Assembly: GCA_009746045.1 (NCBI GenBank) | Contig: RPFO01000022.1 | Location: 924,899 to 988,898, forward strand | Length of the DNA stretch: 64,000 nucleotides | Source: Mesostigma viride | Lineage: Eukaryota > Streptophyta > Mesostigmatophyceae > Mesostigmatales > Mesostigmataceae | Reading direction: 5' to 3' | Shown here: positions 12,053 to 23,600 of the stretch, in pieces | How positions within the stretch are numbered: position 1 is the stretch's first letter | How the letters are laid out: each line of letters begins with the position of its first letter | Notes under the pieces: generated by a model | Seen by the model: the letters and a program-made list of their open reading frames with translations, nothing else | What the model was told of the DNA's origin: nothing | Database searches by the model: none | Made by a program: the position numbers and the translations under genes

Positions 12053-12225
12053 GTTTAAGATTGGGGTCCGACCAATCCAGGGCTCACGATCTCAAAGAAT
12101 CTTACTACTTTTATTCGATCCTAATAAATTCTACTACATTCTATTTCTATTCTACTATTAGTATAGGTCAAATCCAGGTTCTCATTATCTTAAACCTGGG
12201 AATCTGAACCGTGGGGCTGGGGGTG
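12053..12225. repeat. Dispersed 'cttaaacctgggaatct' repeat, copy 1
   Basis: TTTAAGATTGGGGTCCG near 12055 and CTTAAACCTGGGAATCT near 12190, plus GGGGCTGGGGGTGTA, recur in the same order at 46433-46705. The second copy is longer because an internal CTTAAACCTGAAAT-type segment is multiplied. It is a non-coding dispersed repeat of unknown class. Confidence 0.7.
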
Positions 12226-12466
12226 TACATAGTTGAAGTCCCGCAACCGGAACATGGCAATTCATCCGAGGCTCTCCGAATTCCGAGGCTCTCGTGGACA
12301 CGTGACTGCTACCCTGGTCTTAGTCCTAGCCGAGTCCTAGAGGATAATTGCGTGATCACACCAGCGAAAAATGCAGAAAAGACATTCACATTTGGAATGC
12401 ATAACTAAGAAACTTTCTCATCAATGGCAATAGACATGCTGGCTTACGTTTCTACCTAAATGCCAA

Positions 12467-15400
12467 ATGCATCCCTCGGAAGACTCCTCACTATGGTTAC
12501 AGCTTGGTGCTGCCATCGTCGGCCACATCCAGCGCAGCGCGCCTATGGCCGCAACGTTCCGCGAGCTGGTTTCCGTGGCGAGCAATGTGCGTCTTATTGC
12601 AGACTCCGTCGTTTTAGCAACCTTTGCCAAGTTGGTCAACAGCAATTTGCCAAAGGAAGGCAATGCAGACCCCCGGGTAGCTGTTCCAAGGCCAGGAGGT
12701 GACATCGAGCTCGCGACGGTGACCGAGGTGTTCCTCCGGACGCAGGAATCCCAAGAGGCGTCGCCAAACGGTGAATTCATTGCGTCTTTGTCGAAACGGG
12801 ACGGCTGCCAGTTTCCATGGGGCATCTGGGCGGTGGAACACATCGGTATCGTGCTGGCCATCGGAGGCGCTCACACCCCATCCCAGGCTCTTCAAAAGCT
12901 TGGATATGCGCCGATTACCAAGGCCAGAGGATCCTGCATGCTGAACAAGCATGCCATCGAATCTTCTTCTTCCGAATTTCAGGAAATATTCTTATCCCTT
13001 CGCGATGTCTGTCAACGCGTGCATAGCTATCCGGGAGTTCCCAGCCGGCTGTGGGTGACCGGGCATGGCCTCGGGGGCGCGTACGCGCTGTGCCTGGCCC
13101 TGCAACTTCAGGAGATCATCGATATCAGCGCGAGGCTGAACGGCGGTGTACGGCTAGAAGAAGATGCCCGCGTTCAGGAGCTGCTGTGCCATGGTGGTAT
13201 CGTTGTTTTCGGCGCCCCAAATGTCGTGTATCGGCGCAAGGGCGAGTCGCTGCCGCTCTTTGAGAGAAGCGATGGCAGCGTTTCCTGGGGCCCTACCACA
13301 TCGGACAGTGATGGCGGCATCCTCAGGTGAGAGCGGACTGCTAGCACCTCTCTTAGGGGGTATCCAGGCGGGGCATGCCATTGCAACGTTGGTTTACGGT
13401 AGCATCAGTCAATAGGCATCCACAATACTCCAAACCAATACTCCGTAGGTATGCACGCCCACCCATGGCAAGGCACCTTTGTCATGACAAGGCAAACAGG
13501 CCTAGGGGATTCCCCGTTAGCTGCTCCCAGGAGTCATTTTGCTATTTGCTTATCCATCGTAATCCTGTGAGGCAGCTCGGTGCTTGTAGTATGCGAATAG
13601 TTGATCATAATGATTGCAGTAATGGCGAATGCCAGCATATGAATATCTGTTGGTTGTCTCATTGCCGTCATGAGCTGTGCTGGATGGGGAGCCATAGGTG
13701 TGCAGTGTGGGAACTCCCCTGAACACATCTATCACTTGGTGGCGAATGCAAGTGTCAGAGTGTGTTTACCTCAACAACGAGCTGTTCGGGTCGGCTTGCG
13801 ATGATGTTGCTTATGCTGCCCGCAGACACTGGCCAGCCCTTACTGCGCAGTGGGTTTATGCTGCCAGCATTCCATGCTGCAGTCTTCTCACACGTGTGCC
13901 AATGGCTCTGCCTCCCCTGCATATTCCTCCAAGTATATCTATCCTGCATTTTCCTCCAAGTATGTCTATCCTGCATTTTCCTCCAAGCATGTCTATCCTG
14001 CATTTTCCTCCAAGCATGTCTATCCTGCATTTTTCTCCAAGCATGTCTATCCTGCATTTTTCTCCAAGCATGTCTATCCTGCATTTTTCTCCAAGCATGT
14101 CTATCCTGCATTTTTCTCCAAGCATGTCTATCCTGCATTTTTCTCCAAGCATGTCTATCCTGCATTTGTCTCCAAGCATGTCTATCCTGCATTTTTCTCC
14201 AAGCATGTCTATCCTGCATTTTCCTCCAAGCATGTCTATCCTGCATTTTTCTCCAAGTATGTCTATCCTGCATTTTCCTCCAAGCATGTCTATCCTGCAT
14301 TTTCCTCCAAGTATGTCTATCCTGCATTTTTCTCCAAGCATGTCTATCCTGCATTTTCCTCCAAGTATGTCTATCCTGCATTCTCCTCCAAGCATGTCTA
14401 TCCTGCATTTTTCTCCAAGCATGTCTATCCTGCATTTTCCTCCAAGCATGTCTATCCTGCATTTTCCTCCAAGCATGTCTATCCTGCATTTTCCTCCAAG
14501 CATGTCTATCCTGCATTTTTCTCCAAGCATGTCTATCCTGCATTTTCCTCCAAGCATGTCTATCCTGCATTTTCCTCCAAGTATGTCGATCCTGCATTGG
14601 TCTCCAAGCATGTCGATCCTGCATTTTCCTCCAAGCATGTCTATCCTGCATTTGTCTCCAAGTATGTCTATCCTGGATTTTTCTCCAAGCATGTCTATCC
14701 TGCATTTGTCTCCAAGCATGTCTATCCTGGATTTTTCTCCAAGTATATCTATCCTGCATTTTCCTCCAAGTATGTCTATCCTGCATTTTCCTCCAAGCAT
14801 GTCTATCCTGCATTTTCCTCCAAGCATGTCTATCCTGCATTTTCCTCCAAGTATGTCTATCCTGCATTTTCCTCCAAGCATGTCTATTCTGCATTTTCCT
14901 CCAAGTATGTCTATCCTGCATTTTCCTCCAAGCATGTCTATCCTGCATTTGTCTCCAAGCATGTCTATCCTGCATTTTTCTCCAAGTATATCTATCCTGG
15001 ATTTTTCTCCAAGTACGTCCCTGGCTACCGTTCGTACGTATGGAGCTACGCATCAGTTTTAAGTAGAGGAACGGCCACCAGCCCGTTCCCATGCGTGATG
15101 CGCCACATCGTGCCCGGCAATGGCGGGTGCCTGCACTTCCCTCCCACCAACGGCTGCCCCCCACCCACCCATATCAACAAACCATGCACCCCACACCCTT
15201 GACCCTCACATCGCTGTCCCCCCCACGCCCTGCAGTCACCACGGCATCCCCCTCCACTGCTTCGTGAACAACAGCGACATCCTGCCCCGCCTGCTCGGCT
15301 GCCCGGCCATCAGCCCCGCCGAGGGAAGTGGCAGCTTCAACAACCGTGCGGGCGGCAGCATCAGCAACAACGCCATCGGTGCCGGGACCACCACAGCCCT

Positions 15401-17229
15401 ATCCCCCGTCACCGCTCGTCTGTGCGCCCTGCTCCCACGCCCCATCTTGGCCGAGTACCACACCCATGCATCCTCCTACACCCCCGTGGGGTGCCACCAC
15501 TTCATTACGGGGGGCACCGTACGCAGCACGGGGGACCCTGCGGCCATATCCTTGGGACTCGTCGCTGCCATGGGCATGGTGGCATCGGCGCCCCCAGTGA
15601 CCATGGGTGGGGAAGCAGGAGGAGGAGGAGGGGTTGGGGTGCATTCGCCAGGGGTCATGGATGTTGCAAACGACGGCGGTGCCACACTTGGAGTGGATAG
15701 CTTCCTGGGCCCGCTCGCGGATGCCAGCATAAACCAGTACCTGGCGCGGCTCAAGGAGTACTTGGCGTCGGTCCAGCCGCTGCCACTGCCCGCGCGGTCG
15801 CTGGGTCTTGGACGGGTGATGCGCGCTCGCGTGGTGGAGCTGCCGTACCAAGGAGGTGAGGATTAAAAAAAAAAAACGAAAAGCAGGTGAAGCAAGGAGG
15901 TGAGGATGGGGGGGGGGGCAAGGGGGAGGGGGGGGGGAGGGGTTGGGGGCGGCGCGTGAGGAGCAAGCATGATGTGCCGCATGAGCGGTCGCACACATGA
16001 TGATGGGTATTCTGCATGGTGTTTCTCTTTTTTCCTCCGGACCCCCTTCCCTTGCCATGAACTAGGTTATCTCTTCACCCCCAAGCCTCACCCTGGCCCT
16101 GGGCAGCTCCCTGGCTCGCCACACTGCCAATGCCCGCTGACGTCATCCTGGTTGCTGCGGCGCTCCATGGCAGCCGCTAGCAGTGCCAAATGCCACGTGC
16201 ACACATGTTTCGTGCCAATGTACGGCTTGGGCTACCTCCCGGGCATCTCTACGGTTGCGACATGTGGCAAGCTCCAGGGATCTGTTGGCCATCGGAAGCC
16301 ATGTTTAATGTCCGTGAAGTACGGTCAGCCTTCCACCGTTTCCATGCATGCTACCTGCTACATCGGATGTCCCTGGGAGGGCAGTGTTATGACCCAGATG
16401 ACTGCACGACTTGCTGCATGCTTTGCACGCCACGTGGTTAAATTAATCACTGCATGGTTCCGCATCCGCCTGTTGATGCATTCTGTGCGGCCTCTCTCTT
16501 GCCCACGTCGCTACCTCCCTGGCCCCCCTGCCAGGCGCCTGCCTCGCATCGGTCTACGAGGGCGAGGATGGCCGCCAGCTGGCACTCGGCGGTGCCTGCG
16601 CGGCAGCCAGTGACGAGACCAGGTGCGTCACCACCCACCGCCACGCGGGAAACAAGGGCTTGCTCGCTGCTGCCGCCGCCACGACCCTCACCAGCAGGGA
16701 TGAGGAGGAGGACCCATTGTCCCGACTGGCATTGCTGGCATCTGTACCGAGCCAGCGGGCATCCATGCGGGGCGCGGGCATGACGGTGCGAACGCTGCTG
16801 GAGCTGCTGGGTGTTGGGGATGAGGAGGAGGAGGACCACGCTGATGTGGCAAGTGCGGGTGTGGGTGCCAGCATATGCTCTCTACGGCTGGCGTCGTGCC
16901 TAAGGGGCAGCGCGGCGGTGGTCAATGGCACTGCCGGCGTGTGGGCGGTGCTTGACGGGCTCGCCAGCGCGCTTGGACCCCGCTGGGCGGCGCTGCGGCG
17001 GAGAAGGGCGCGCAGGGGGTCGTGCCGGAGGAGGGAATTACGGACGGGAGGCCGGGATGCGGATGCTGGGATGACCGCAGTACGCGGGGAGGGTGAGGAG
17101 GGAAGGGGGCAAGATGGTGGCAGGGAGGAGGGCATGGTGGCAGGGAACACAGGATGCCTCGTCGTGGATAGCACAGTGGAGGGGCAAGGGGGGAGGGGGA
17201 GGACGGTGCGGCCGAAGCTGGGGACGTAG
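12467..17229 (+). CDS. Class-3 (fungal-type) lipase-like protein, nucleophile serine replaced
   Basis: Exon 1 is 12467-13326 (CTCAG|GTGAGA). A 1909-bp intron (13327-15235) follows. Exon 2 is 15236-15855, and its phase fits exactly (AG|T). Exon 3 probably starts at 16535 (CCAG|GC; phase also fits) and its frame stays open to the stop at 17229. The alpha/beta-hydrolase landmarks of lipase class 3 are visible: IVLAIGGAHTPSQAL (oxyanion strand), LWVTGHGLGGAYALCLAL (nucleophile elbow), VVFGAPNVVYR, then across the intron FVNNSDILPRLLG (acidic residue and loop). The elbow normally reads GHSLGG; here Ser is Gly, so hydrolase activity as usual is not expected unless this is a sequence error. The substrate is unknown. 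The 3' part after 16620 is uncertain, with another possible donor there. The start ATG is the first in frame, but upstream exons cannot be excluded. Confidence 0.7.
13911..15020. repeat. 27-bp minisatellite (~41 copies) in the first lipase intron
   Basis: The unit is CTCCAAGCATGTCTATCCTG + CATTTTC, with few variants (C/T in the GCATG/GTATG position, single substitutions). Because 27 is a multiple of three, several frames on both strands stay open for about 450 codons, giving repeats such as PSMSILHFP. The array lies wholly between a well-supported donor (13327) and acceptor (15235), so it is intronic, not coding. Confidence 0.9.
15849..15907 (+). repeat. Duplicated exon end and donor (CAAGGAG|GTGAGGAT) in the lipase gene
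   Basis: The 15-mer CAAGGAGGTGAGGAT at the end of exon 2 (GT at 15856) is repeated 44 bp downstream (GT at 15900). This makes a second, equally good donor just inside the intron. Confidence 0.8.
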
Positions 17230-17299
17230 GGGAGGATACGAGCGATGGTGGTCATGAGCCATCGATCGGCAAAGGAGATAGCAAAGGGCAGGGGGAAGG

Positions 17300-17515
17300 A
17301 TCAGTGGCAGAGGGAGAGGAGGGGGGGAGGGAAGAGGAGGGAGGAGGCACAGAGAGAGGGAAGGAAGAAGGAAGTGAGGAGGGAGGGGAGGAAGGAGGAA
17401 GTGAGGAGGGAGAGGAGGGAGAGGAGGGAGAGGAGGACGGAGAGGAGGACGGAGAGGAGGACGGAGAGGAGGACGGAGAGGAGGACGGAGAGGAGGACGG
17501 AGAGGAGGGTGAGCT
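17300..17515 (+). repeat. Purine-strand GGAGAGGAGGAC repeats
   Basis: A 12-bp unit encoding Asp-Gly-Glu-Glu repeats on plus if translated. It lies in a frame that is open into the armadillo gene, but upstream of its first in-frame ATG. It may be 5' UTR or an acidic N-terminal linker. Confidence 0.7.
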
Positions 17516-17624
17516 AGTAGAGACAGCCCTGGTAGCGGTGCCCCACCTGCAGGGGGAGCCGATACCCCCCCCTCCGGACGTTCTGCTTGGAGTACCGGAC
17601 GCAGGAACCGGGGCTTGCCCCGAG

Positions 17625-20600
17625 ATGCCTCGCGCCATTCCCCCCCACGCCTCCGGCGGCGCGTTCGTGTCCTTGGCGGAGTCGTTATGTGGATCCCTGC
17701 CCCGCCTGCTGCAGCAGCAGGTGGAGGCGCTCACGCTATTATTAGACGAGTCGCGCTCTGTGGAGGCACGCATGGGGTCGCTGCACGCGCTGTACGAACG
17801 CGAGTTTGGGGGGGGGGGAGGGGACCGGGCGTCCTTATACCCGCCTGCCGTGTCGGGGGCAGCTGCTGGAGTGACTTTCCCGGACCCTCCCTCAAGGAGA
17901 GGGAGTTTCAGGGTCGCGGCTGATGGGAGCGTGACGGAAGCCAGTGAAGCTGAAGCCGAGACGGATTTGCGGGTGCCAGCACAGGGCTCTGGTGCGGTGG
18001 CGGAGGATGCCAGTAACCAGCTGGACTTGAACAATCTCGTGTGGGAGCCGTACGAGGAGGACCTGCTGCCATCCCCCACAATCGGCCCGCCCGGTGCGCA
18101 GTCCTTCCGTGTCGATGGGGTGGTATCCGCCGCCTCCCAGGGTGCGGCTGCCGGCACCAGGGAGGGATCTAGCTTTAGCTCTGACATGGCAGCGAGCGGT
18201 GCGGCTGCCAGTAGAAGCGGCGCCGGTGGCTTGTCCGCCACCGCCACAGGGGCAGCCAGGCGGGTGTCGGCAGACGAACCGTCTTCCGTCCCGGGGTCGT
18301 CGCAAGGGCCGTCGCAGGAGGGCTGCGCGGCAGGTGAGGTCTCGGCGGCGACGGTGCAGCTGCAGGGGAGCAGGGAGGATGCCGTGGAGGCTGCGGGGCG
18401 AGACGGGGAGGTGGCTGGCGGCGCCCCGGGAGCACCAGGGACCCCTGGGACGAGGGCGCCCCTGCCTGCAGCATTGCTGGACGAATGGGTGGCAGTGGAT
18501 GTCGAGTTCCCCCTGATGTTCGGCAAGGGTAGCGTCGACAAAAATAGCTTTGGCAAGAGCAGCGTTAATGGGCGCAGTGTTGACAAAAGCAGTGACAGGA
18601 GTGATGACAAGCATGGCAGCAAGCCCAGGCAGGGCGCGGACCGTCCCGCGCTACACTTGGACATCAACTCCAACGGTGGTGGCCTCAGCTCCACGTGGGG
18701 TGGCGGCATGGATGATGGCACAAGGAGGAGCCTGGCCCAGCTGCAGCAGCTGACGCGTCGCGTGGCGTCGGCGCACGCTTGCTTTGTGCGCGCGGTGGCG
18801 GAGGCGGCGGTGGCGTGCGCAAACTGGGGCGATGCAACTGTTGATGATAAGAATCTCGACCGGAGCGGGGATACTGGTGATGGGGCCAAGGGTGCTGGCG
18901 CTGGCAACGAGCATGAAAGGCAAGGCGAGGAGGAGGGAGATGATGACCACCGTGACGAGAACCAGCATGTCGATGGCGACTTAGCATCCACCTCTTTGGG
19001 TACCCATGGGTGCGCCACCTGGCCGCCATCCTCGCTGGCCCTCCTGGCAGACCAGCCCGAGAGTCTATGGTCGTCGCTGACGTCATCAGCGGCGTGCCTC
19101 ATGGGCGAGCTGGACGCGTTCGTGGAGGCGGCACATGGCGCGCTGCGGCGGCGCCAGCTGGGCCGCAAGGGGGACTGGCGGAGGCAGCCGCTGGTTGTGG
19201 CGCTAGCGGTGGCGGCGGTCAGCATGGACGACGTGCTGCATCTGGAGAAGCTCATGCAGCGAGTGGGGGGAGGGGGCGGGGAGGGCGGGGAGGGGGACAA
19301 GCGGAGGAGGGGGAAGAGGAAGAGGGAGAACAGGGGGAAGAGGAGGCAGGAGAGGAAGGGGAGAAGGGAGAGTTTGAGCGGGAAGAGGGGAAGGGGAGAA
19401 AGGGGCAAGCGAGGGAGGAGGGGGAAGAGGCAGGCGAGGGCAATGAAGGGGGAGGGAGGAAGGAGGAGGGGACGAAGGGTATCTTGAGGGAAGGCACGGG
19501 GGAGGGGGAAGCAGTAGGCCATGGTGAGATGTGGATCAAGGAGCAAGGGAGGGAAGGCGAGGAGGAAGCGAGGGTGCGAGAGGTGGAGGGGGGAATGGGT
19601 GAGACGAGAGGGGACGAGGAGGTGGATGGGGGATTGGAGAGTACGGGAAAGGGGACAGGTGGCGGCGAGCAAGGGGACAGGGAGGAGGTAGACAGGTCTG
19701 AGGCAGGTTATGATGAGAATTGTACTGTGGACCAGGAGGGGGGGAAGCTGGAGCAGGGTGAGGTGCAGGGGGCGTCGCCGCGGGGAGGCCAAGAGCAGGG
19801 CCAGGAGCTGGGGGTAGGGCCAAAGCAGGAGCCAGAGCTGGGTGATGAGCAGGGTGAGAAGGAGCAGGAGGGGGCAGAGGATACAGCAAAGGAGAAAGGG
19901 AAGGAGCAGGGGGAGGAGAAGCAAGGGGACGACGTGGCCAGCCCCGGGGAGGACGGCAGGGGAGCGAGTCGGGCTCATGACGAGGCGAATGTAGGACAGG
20001 AGGTTGCCCCCACGCCCGCTGATCCAGGGCCTGTGAAGAGTCCCAAGGGAGTCAAAGCCAGTGAACTGTCCACCGCAAAGCACGGTACCGAGCTTGGACA
20101 GTCCGGTGTGAAGCCCAAATCCGAGCGTGCACGATCCGTGGAGAAGCACACGCACGAGCAAAGAAAGGCCCGGACCGGAAAGAGACCGTCCCGACGCATC
20201 GCCAGGGGTGCGGCTCGTTTGTCGCGCCACCCGCCCGCGCTGGACTGGTCCCACTCTCCACGCGACTGCGTGACAAGCGTCCTGCGCATGGTGGACGAGG
20301 AGGCCGGCGTGTTATGCTGCGCGTCGTCCCTCTACGAGCTCAGCGTGGCGTGGCGCGCAGTGCTGATGCGGTACGCGCGGCTGCGGAGGGGGCTGCTGCG
20401 GGGGCCCCGCGTGTTCGCCCGCGTCCGCCGCGTCGTGCCCAAGGGCGCCCGCATGTTTGCTGGCGACGAAATCCCTGTGGATGAGGATACCACAAGCTGT
20501 GTGTCCCCCCGGCGGCGGTCATCGTCACGCCTGCAGGGTGCACGGGGGGAGGGCAAGGTGGCGTCGCCAGGAGGGCCAGGGGAGCGGGCCTGCGAGGGTG

Positions 20601-23600
20601 CAGATGGAGCCCATGGCCAAAGTGGACATCAGCTAGGGGCTGTGAAAGAGGAGAGGGACGGGGACAAATCAACGACGGACGGATCGAGACACGAAGGATC
20701 TGTGGATGCAGGCACGGGTGTGACTCGCGACCCAACCAGCACGTATGATGCTGATGCTGGCGCCACCACTGGCCCTGCTGCCACCACGGCGGTCACCCTG
20801 ATCACGCCCCTAGCCATGGCGGACGAGCTGGTATGGGATGACGGTCTGCACAAGCTGCGGCTGCTGCTGATGGGGGCTGGTTTGGGGGTGCCCCCCTCAC
20901 GTGTGCCGGTCTCTGGGGGCTCCCCATCGGTGGGCTCACCGGTGGGACGTGGCAGTAAGGGTGCTGGCAGTAGTATGAGTGGCCGCCGCAGCCCACTCCA
21001 TGTGCTGTTGAACAGTGTGGACGAGGTGTTGGAGGAGGGGGCGGTCATGGATCTGGACACGCTGGCGCTTCACCGGTGGTTCGTGGAATGGCATGGGATG
21101 GAAGAGGAGCACTACGACCCCCGGTCGCATTCCTCGGTGCGTGTGTCTGAGATGCTGGCAGCGGTCGGGTTGCCCCCTCGTCCCCCTGCATGGCCACCCT
21201 TGCTTGGGTGGTCTTCTTCATCTTCACACGCGGCTACTGGCAGGGTGCATGGGGGCTCGGGCACGCACGCTGGGGACGCAAAGGCAGGGGTCATGTCGCC
21301 CGATGGCAAGAAGGCAAGCGTGGAGGGCAGCAAGGGCTGGCGGTTCCGCAAGAGCGACCTCCCCTTGTTGCGGGAGCTGGTGCTTCCGTCGTTCATGGAG
21401 GCGGTGTTCTTCCGCTTCACGGTCGAGTTTGAGTGGAGCGAGGAGAGCCTGCAAGGGGTGATGGAAGAGTGCAAGATGGCCAGCGACACCGAGGTGGGCA
21501 TTACTTAGTACAGGAGTATAGGTACTTGTCAGGTCCCTTCCATTGCCACCCCTCACGCCTCGTCTTGTCCCCGCTCATCCCTACCCCTATTAATCAATTG
21601 ATTGAACTACCCCTATTGCTCACCCGTACCCTAACCTTCCCTGTCTCCCCTCTCTTTTTATGATTCCCCCCCCCTACACACACGCTGCGAATTATTCCCC
21701 CCAGCTCATGTTCGACGAGGGCGCGCCCACTTCCCCCACCGCCCGCTCAAGCGGTGGCCGTTGCTTGTCCACCAACCTTACCGCGTCCGCCCACCCCCAC
21801 GCCCAAGGCCTCGCTGACGTCGCCGCCACCTCCCTCGGCACGCCCAGCGATGCTGCCACCACCATTTTTCCCGGCGCTGACATCAGCGTCCTGGGGGCCA
21901 GCGGTGACAAATCCGGAGACGCCAGCATCAGCGGGGGCGGCGGCATCCCATCCCCTGGGATGGCCAGCCTGTCGCGTACCGACTCCGCAAGCAGTGGCGG
22001 CGCAGGAGGGTTGGGAGGAGGAGCGGGCAAGGCCGTGCTCACGCGCAGCATCACGGGGTCACTGGGTGCGCTCACAAAGTCCTCCTCCGCACGCAAGCCC
22101 GCATTCTCCACGCGCCAGCTGGACGCGGCGCAGGCGCTGCTGTCGCTCGTCAACCTCCCCCTGGCACTGCTGGCCCAGGGTGCCGACGTGGGCGTGGCGG
22201 AGAAGGAGCTCTGCGAGGCCTTGAGGGTCGTTCGCGAGTTCTGTACCAGTGGGCTGCCAGCTGTCGGTGGTGGCATTGGGGGCGGGAATTATGCTGCCGA
22301 CGCAGGGGCCAGTGGTAGCAGCCACAACCCATCGCGGCTGGAGGGCAGCCAGGACGCAAGCGGGGATGTGGTGGGTGACGGCGGTAATGTCGGTGCGCTG
22401 CACCAGGCAGGGGACGGCGCGCGGCGGGCACTTCTGGCGGCCGGCATCCTGCCTTTGCTCCATTCCCTCATGAAACTACCCGAGAGGGTACCACCCCGGG
22501 CACCCTCCCCTTTGCTGGCTCCTTTAGGGGGCATGGCCGACGAGATTGTTGCGTCGGCCAGCAGCAGTGGTGACGGGGGCCCCCAGGGCAGCGCTGCCGT
22601 CACCCCCCGCTCCCCCGCCACCGCATCCACCACCACCACAACCACCACGTTCCTTTCCCCTGCGAGTCCGGATCGTGCACCCCAAAATGTGCAGCTCCCC
22701 CCGGCCATCTCCCCGCGCGTGAAGGCGCAAGCAATCAGCGTGCTCGCCGGGCTGCTCCGGAGCTGGGACGCCTCCTCCCTGGAGGCGGCCCTGGAGGCCG
22801 GCCTGGCCGCACCGGGAAGTGGCGTGGATGGTGGCGGGGGAGCCATGGGCGGGCTCGTGGTCGGGCTTGTGGGTGGGATCGGGGCCACGGTGATGGGTGC
22901 CAGCGGGGCCGCGGGATCGGCGGGCAGCATCCCCCGGCAGGTCCTTGACGAGGAGCCTGGCCTCGTGGCCTCCCTCATGCGGCTCCTGCACGTGCGTGCA
23001 GCCGCGAGTAGCGTTAGGGGCTGTGCAGCCGCGGCAGTCGCGGGCCTGGCGTCATCGCTGCCCGAGGTCCGTGACGCGCTGGCGGCTGCAGGGGCCATCC
23101 CTCAGCTGGTGGAGATGCTGTATGACGGGGACGCGCACGGCAAGGGGCGCGCGGCGCAGGCGTTGGGCGCGCTCGCGTGGGACGCAGGGAACCGGCGGGC
23201 GATTGGGGAGGTGGGCGCGGTCGCGCCGCTCATGGAGGTGATGCGGCGGCAGGGGGACGTGCACGGGCGCGCGTATGGGGCGCTGCTGGTGAGTGGGCGT
23301 ACTGGCTGCGTAGTGGTGGTGGTCGTGCGGGAGCTGCTGGTGAGTGGGCTTAGTACATACTCACTCGGGGCATACTCAATATATACTCACTGGGAGCGCT
23401 CATGCGGGCGCTGCTGCCTGCTGGTGAGAAGCGGGGTAGGTTTGTGGGGCAGTGACCACGTAAAGGAAAGTTCCTGTTTTCTTTTCTTTATAACGCTGGC
23501 ATGTCAAGGGATTGGATGGGGAGCTGTGGGAAAACTTGCCTGTCAAAGGGGGGGGTGGGGGGGGAAGAGGGGAAAGCGGGGCTAAGACTTTGGCTGGGAG

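Noticed and set aside
13755-15164. Four to five long overlapping frames on both strands encoding 9-residue repeats
   Set aside because: They arise from a 27-bp minisatellite inside a well-supported intron of the lipase-like gene.
17252-20254. 1,000-codon open frame on minus
   Set aside because: It is antisense to the armadillo gene, whose frame joins by phase to downstream exons. The frame is Pro/Ser/Leu-rich and results from the purine-rich plus strand lacking stop complements.
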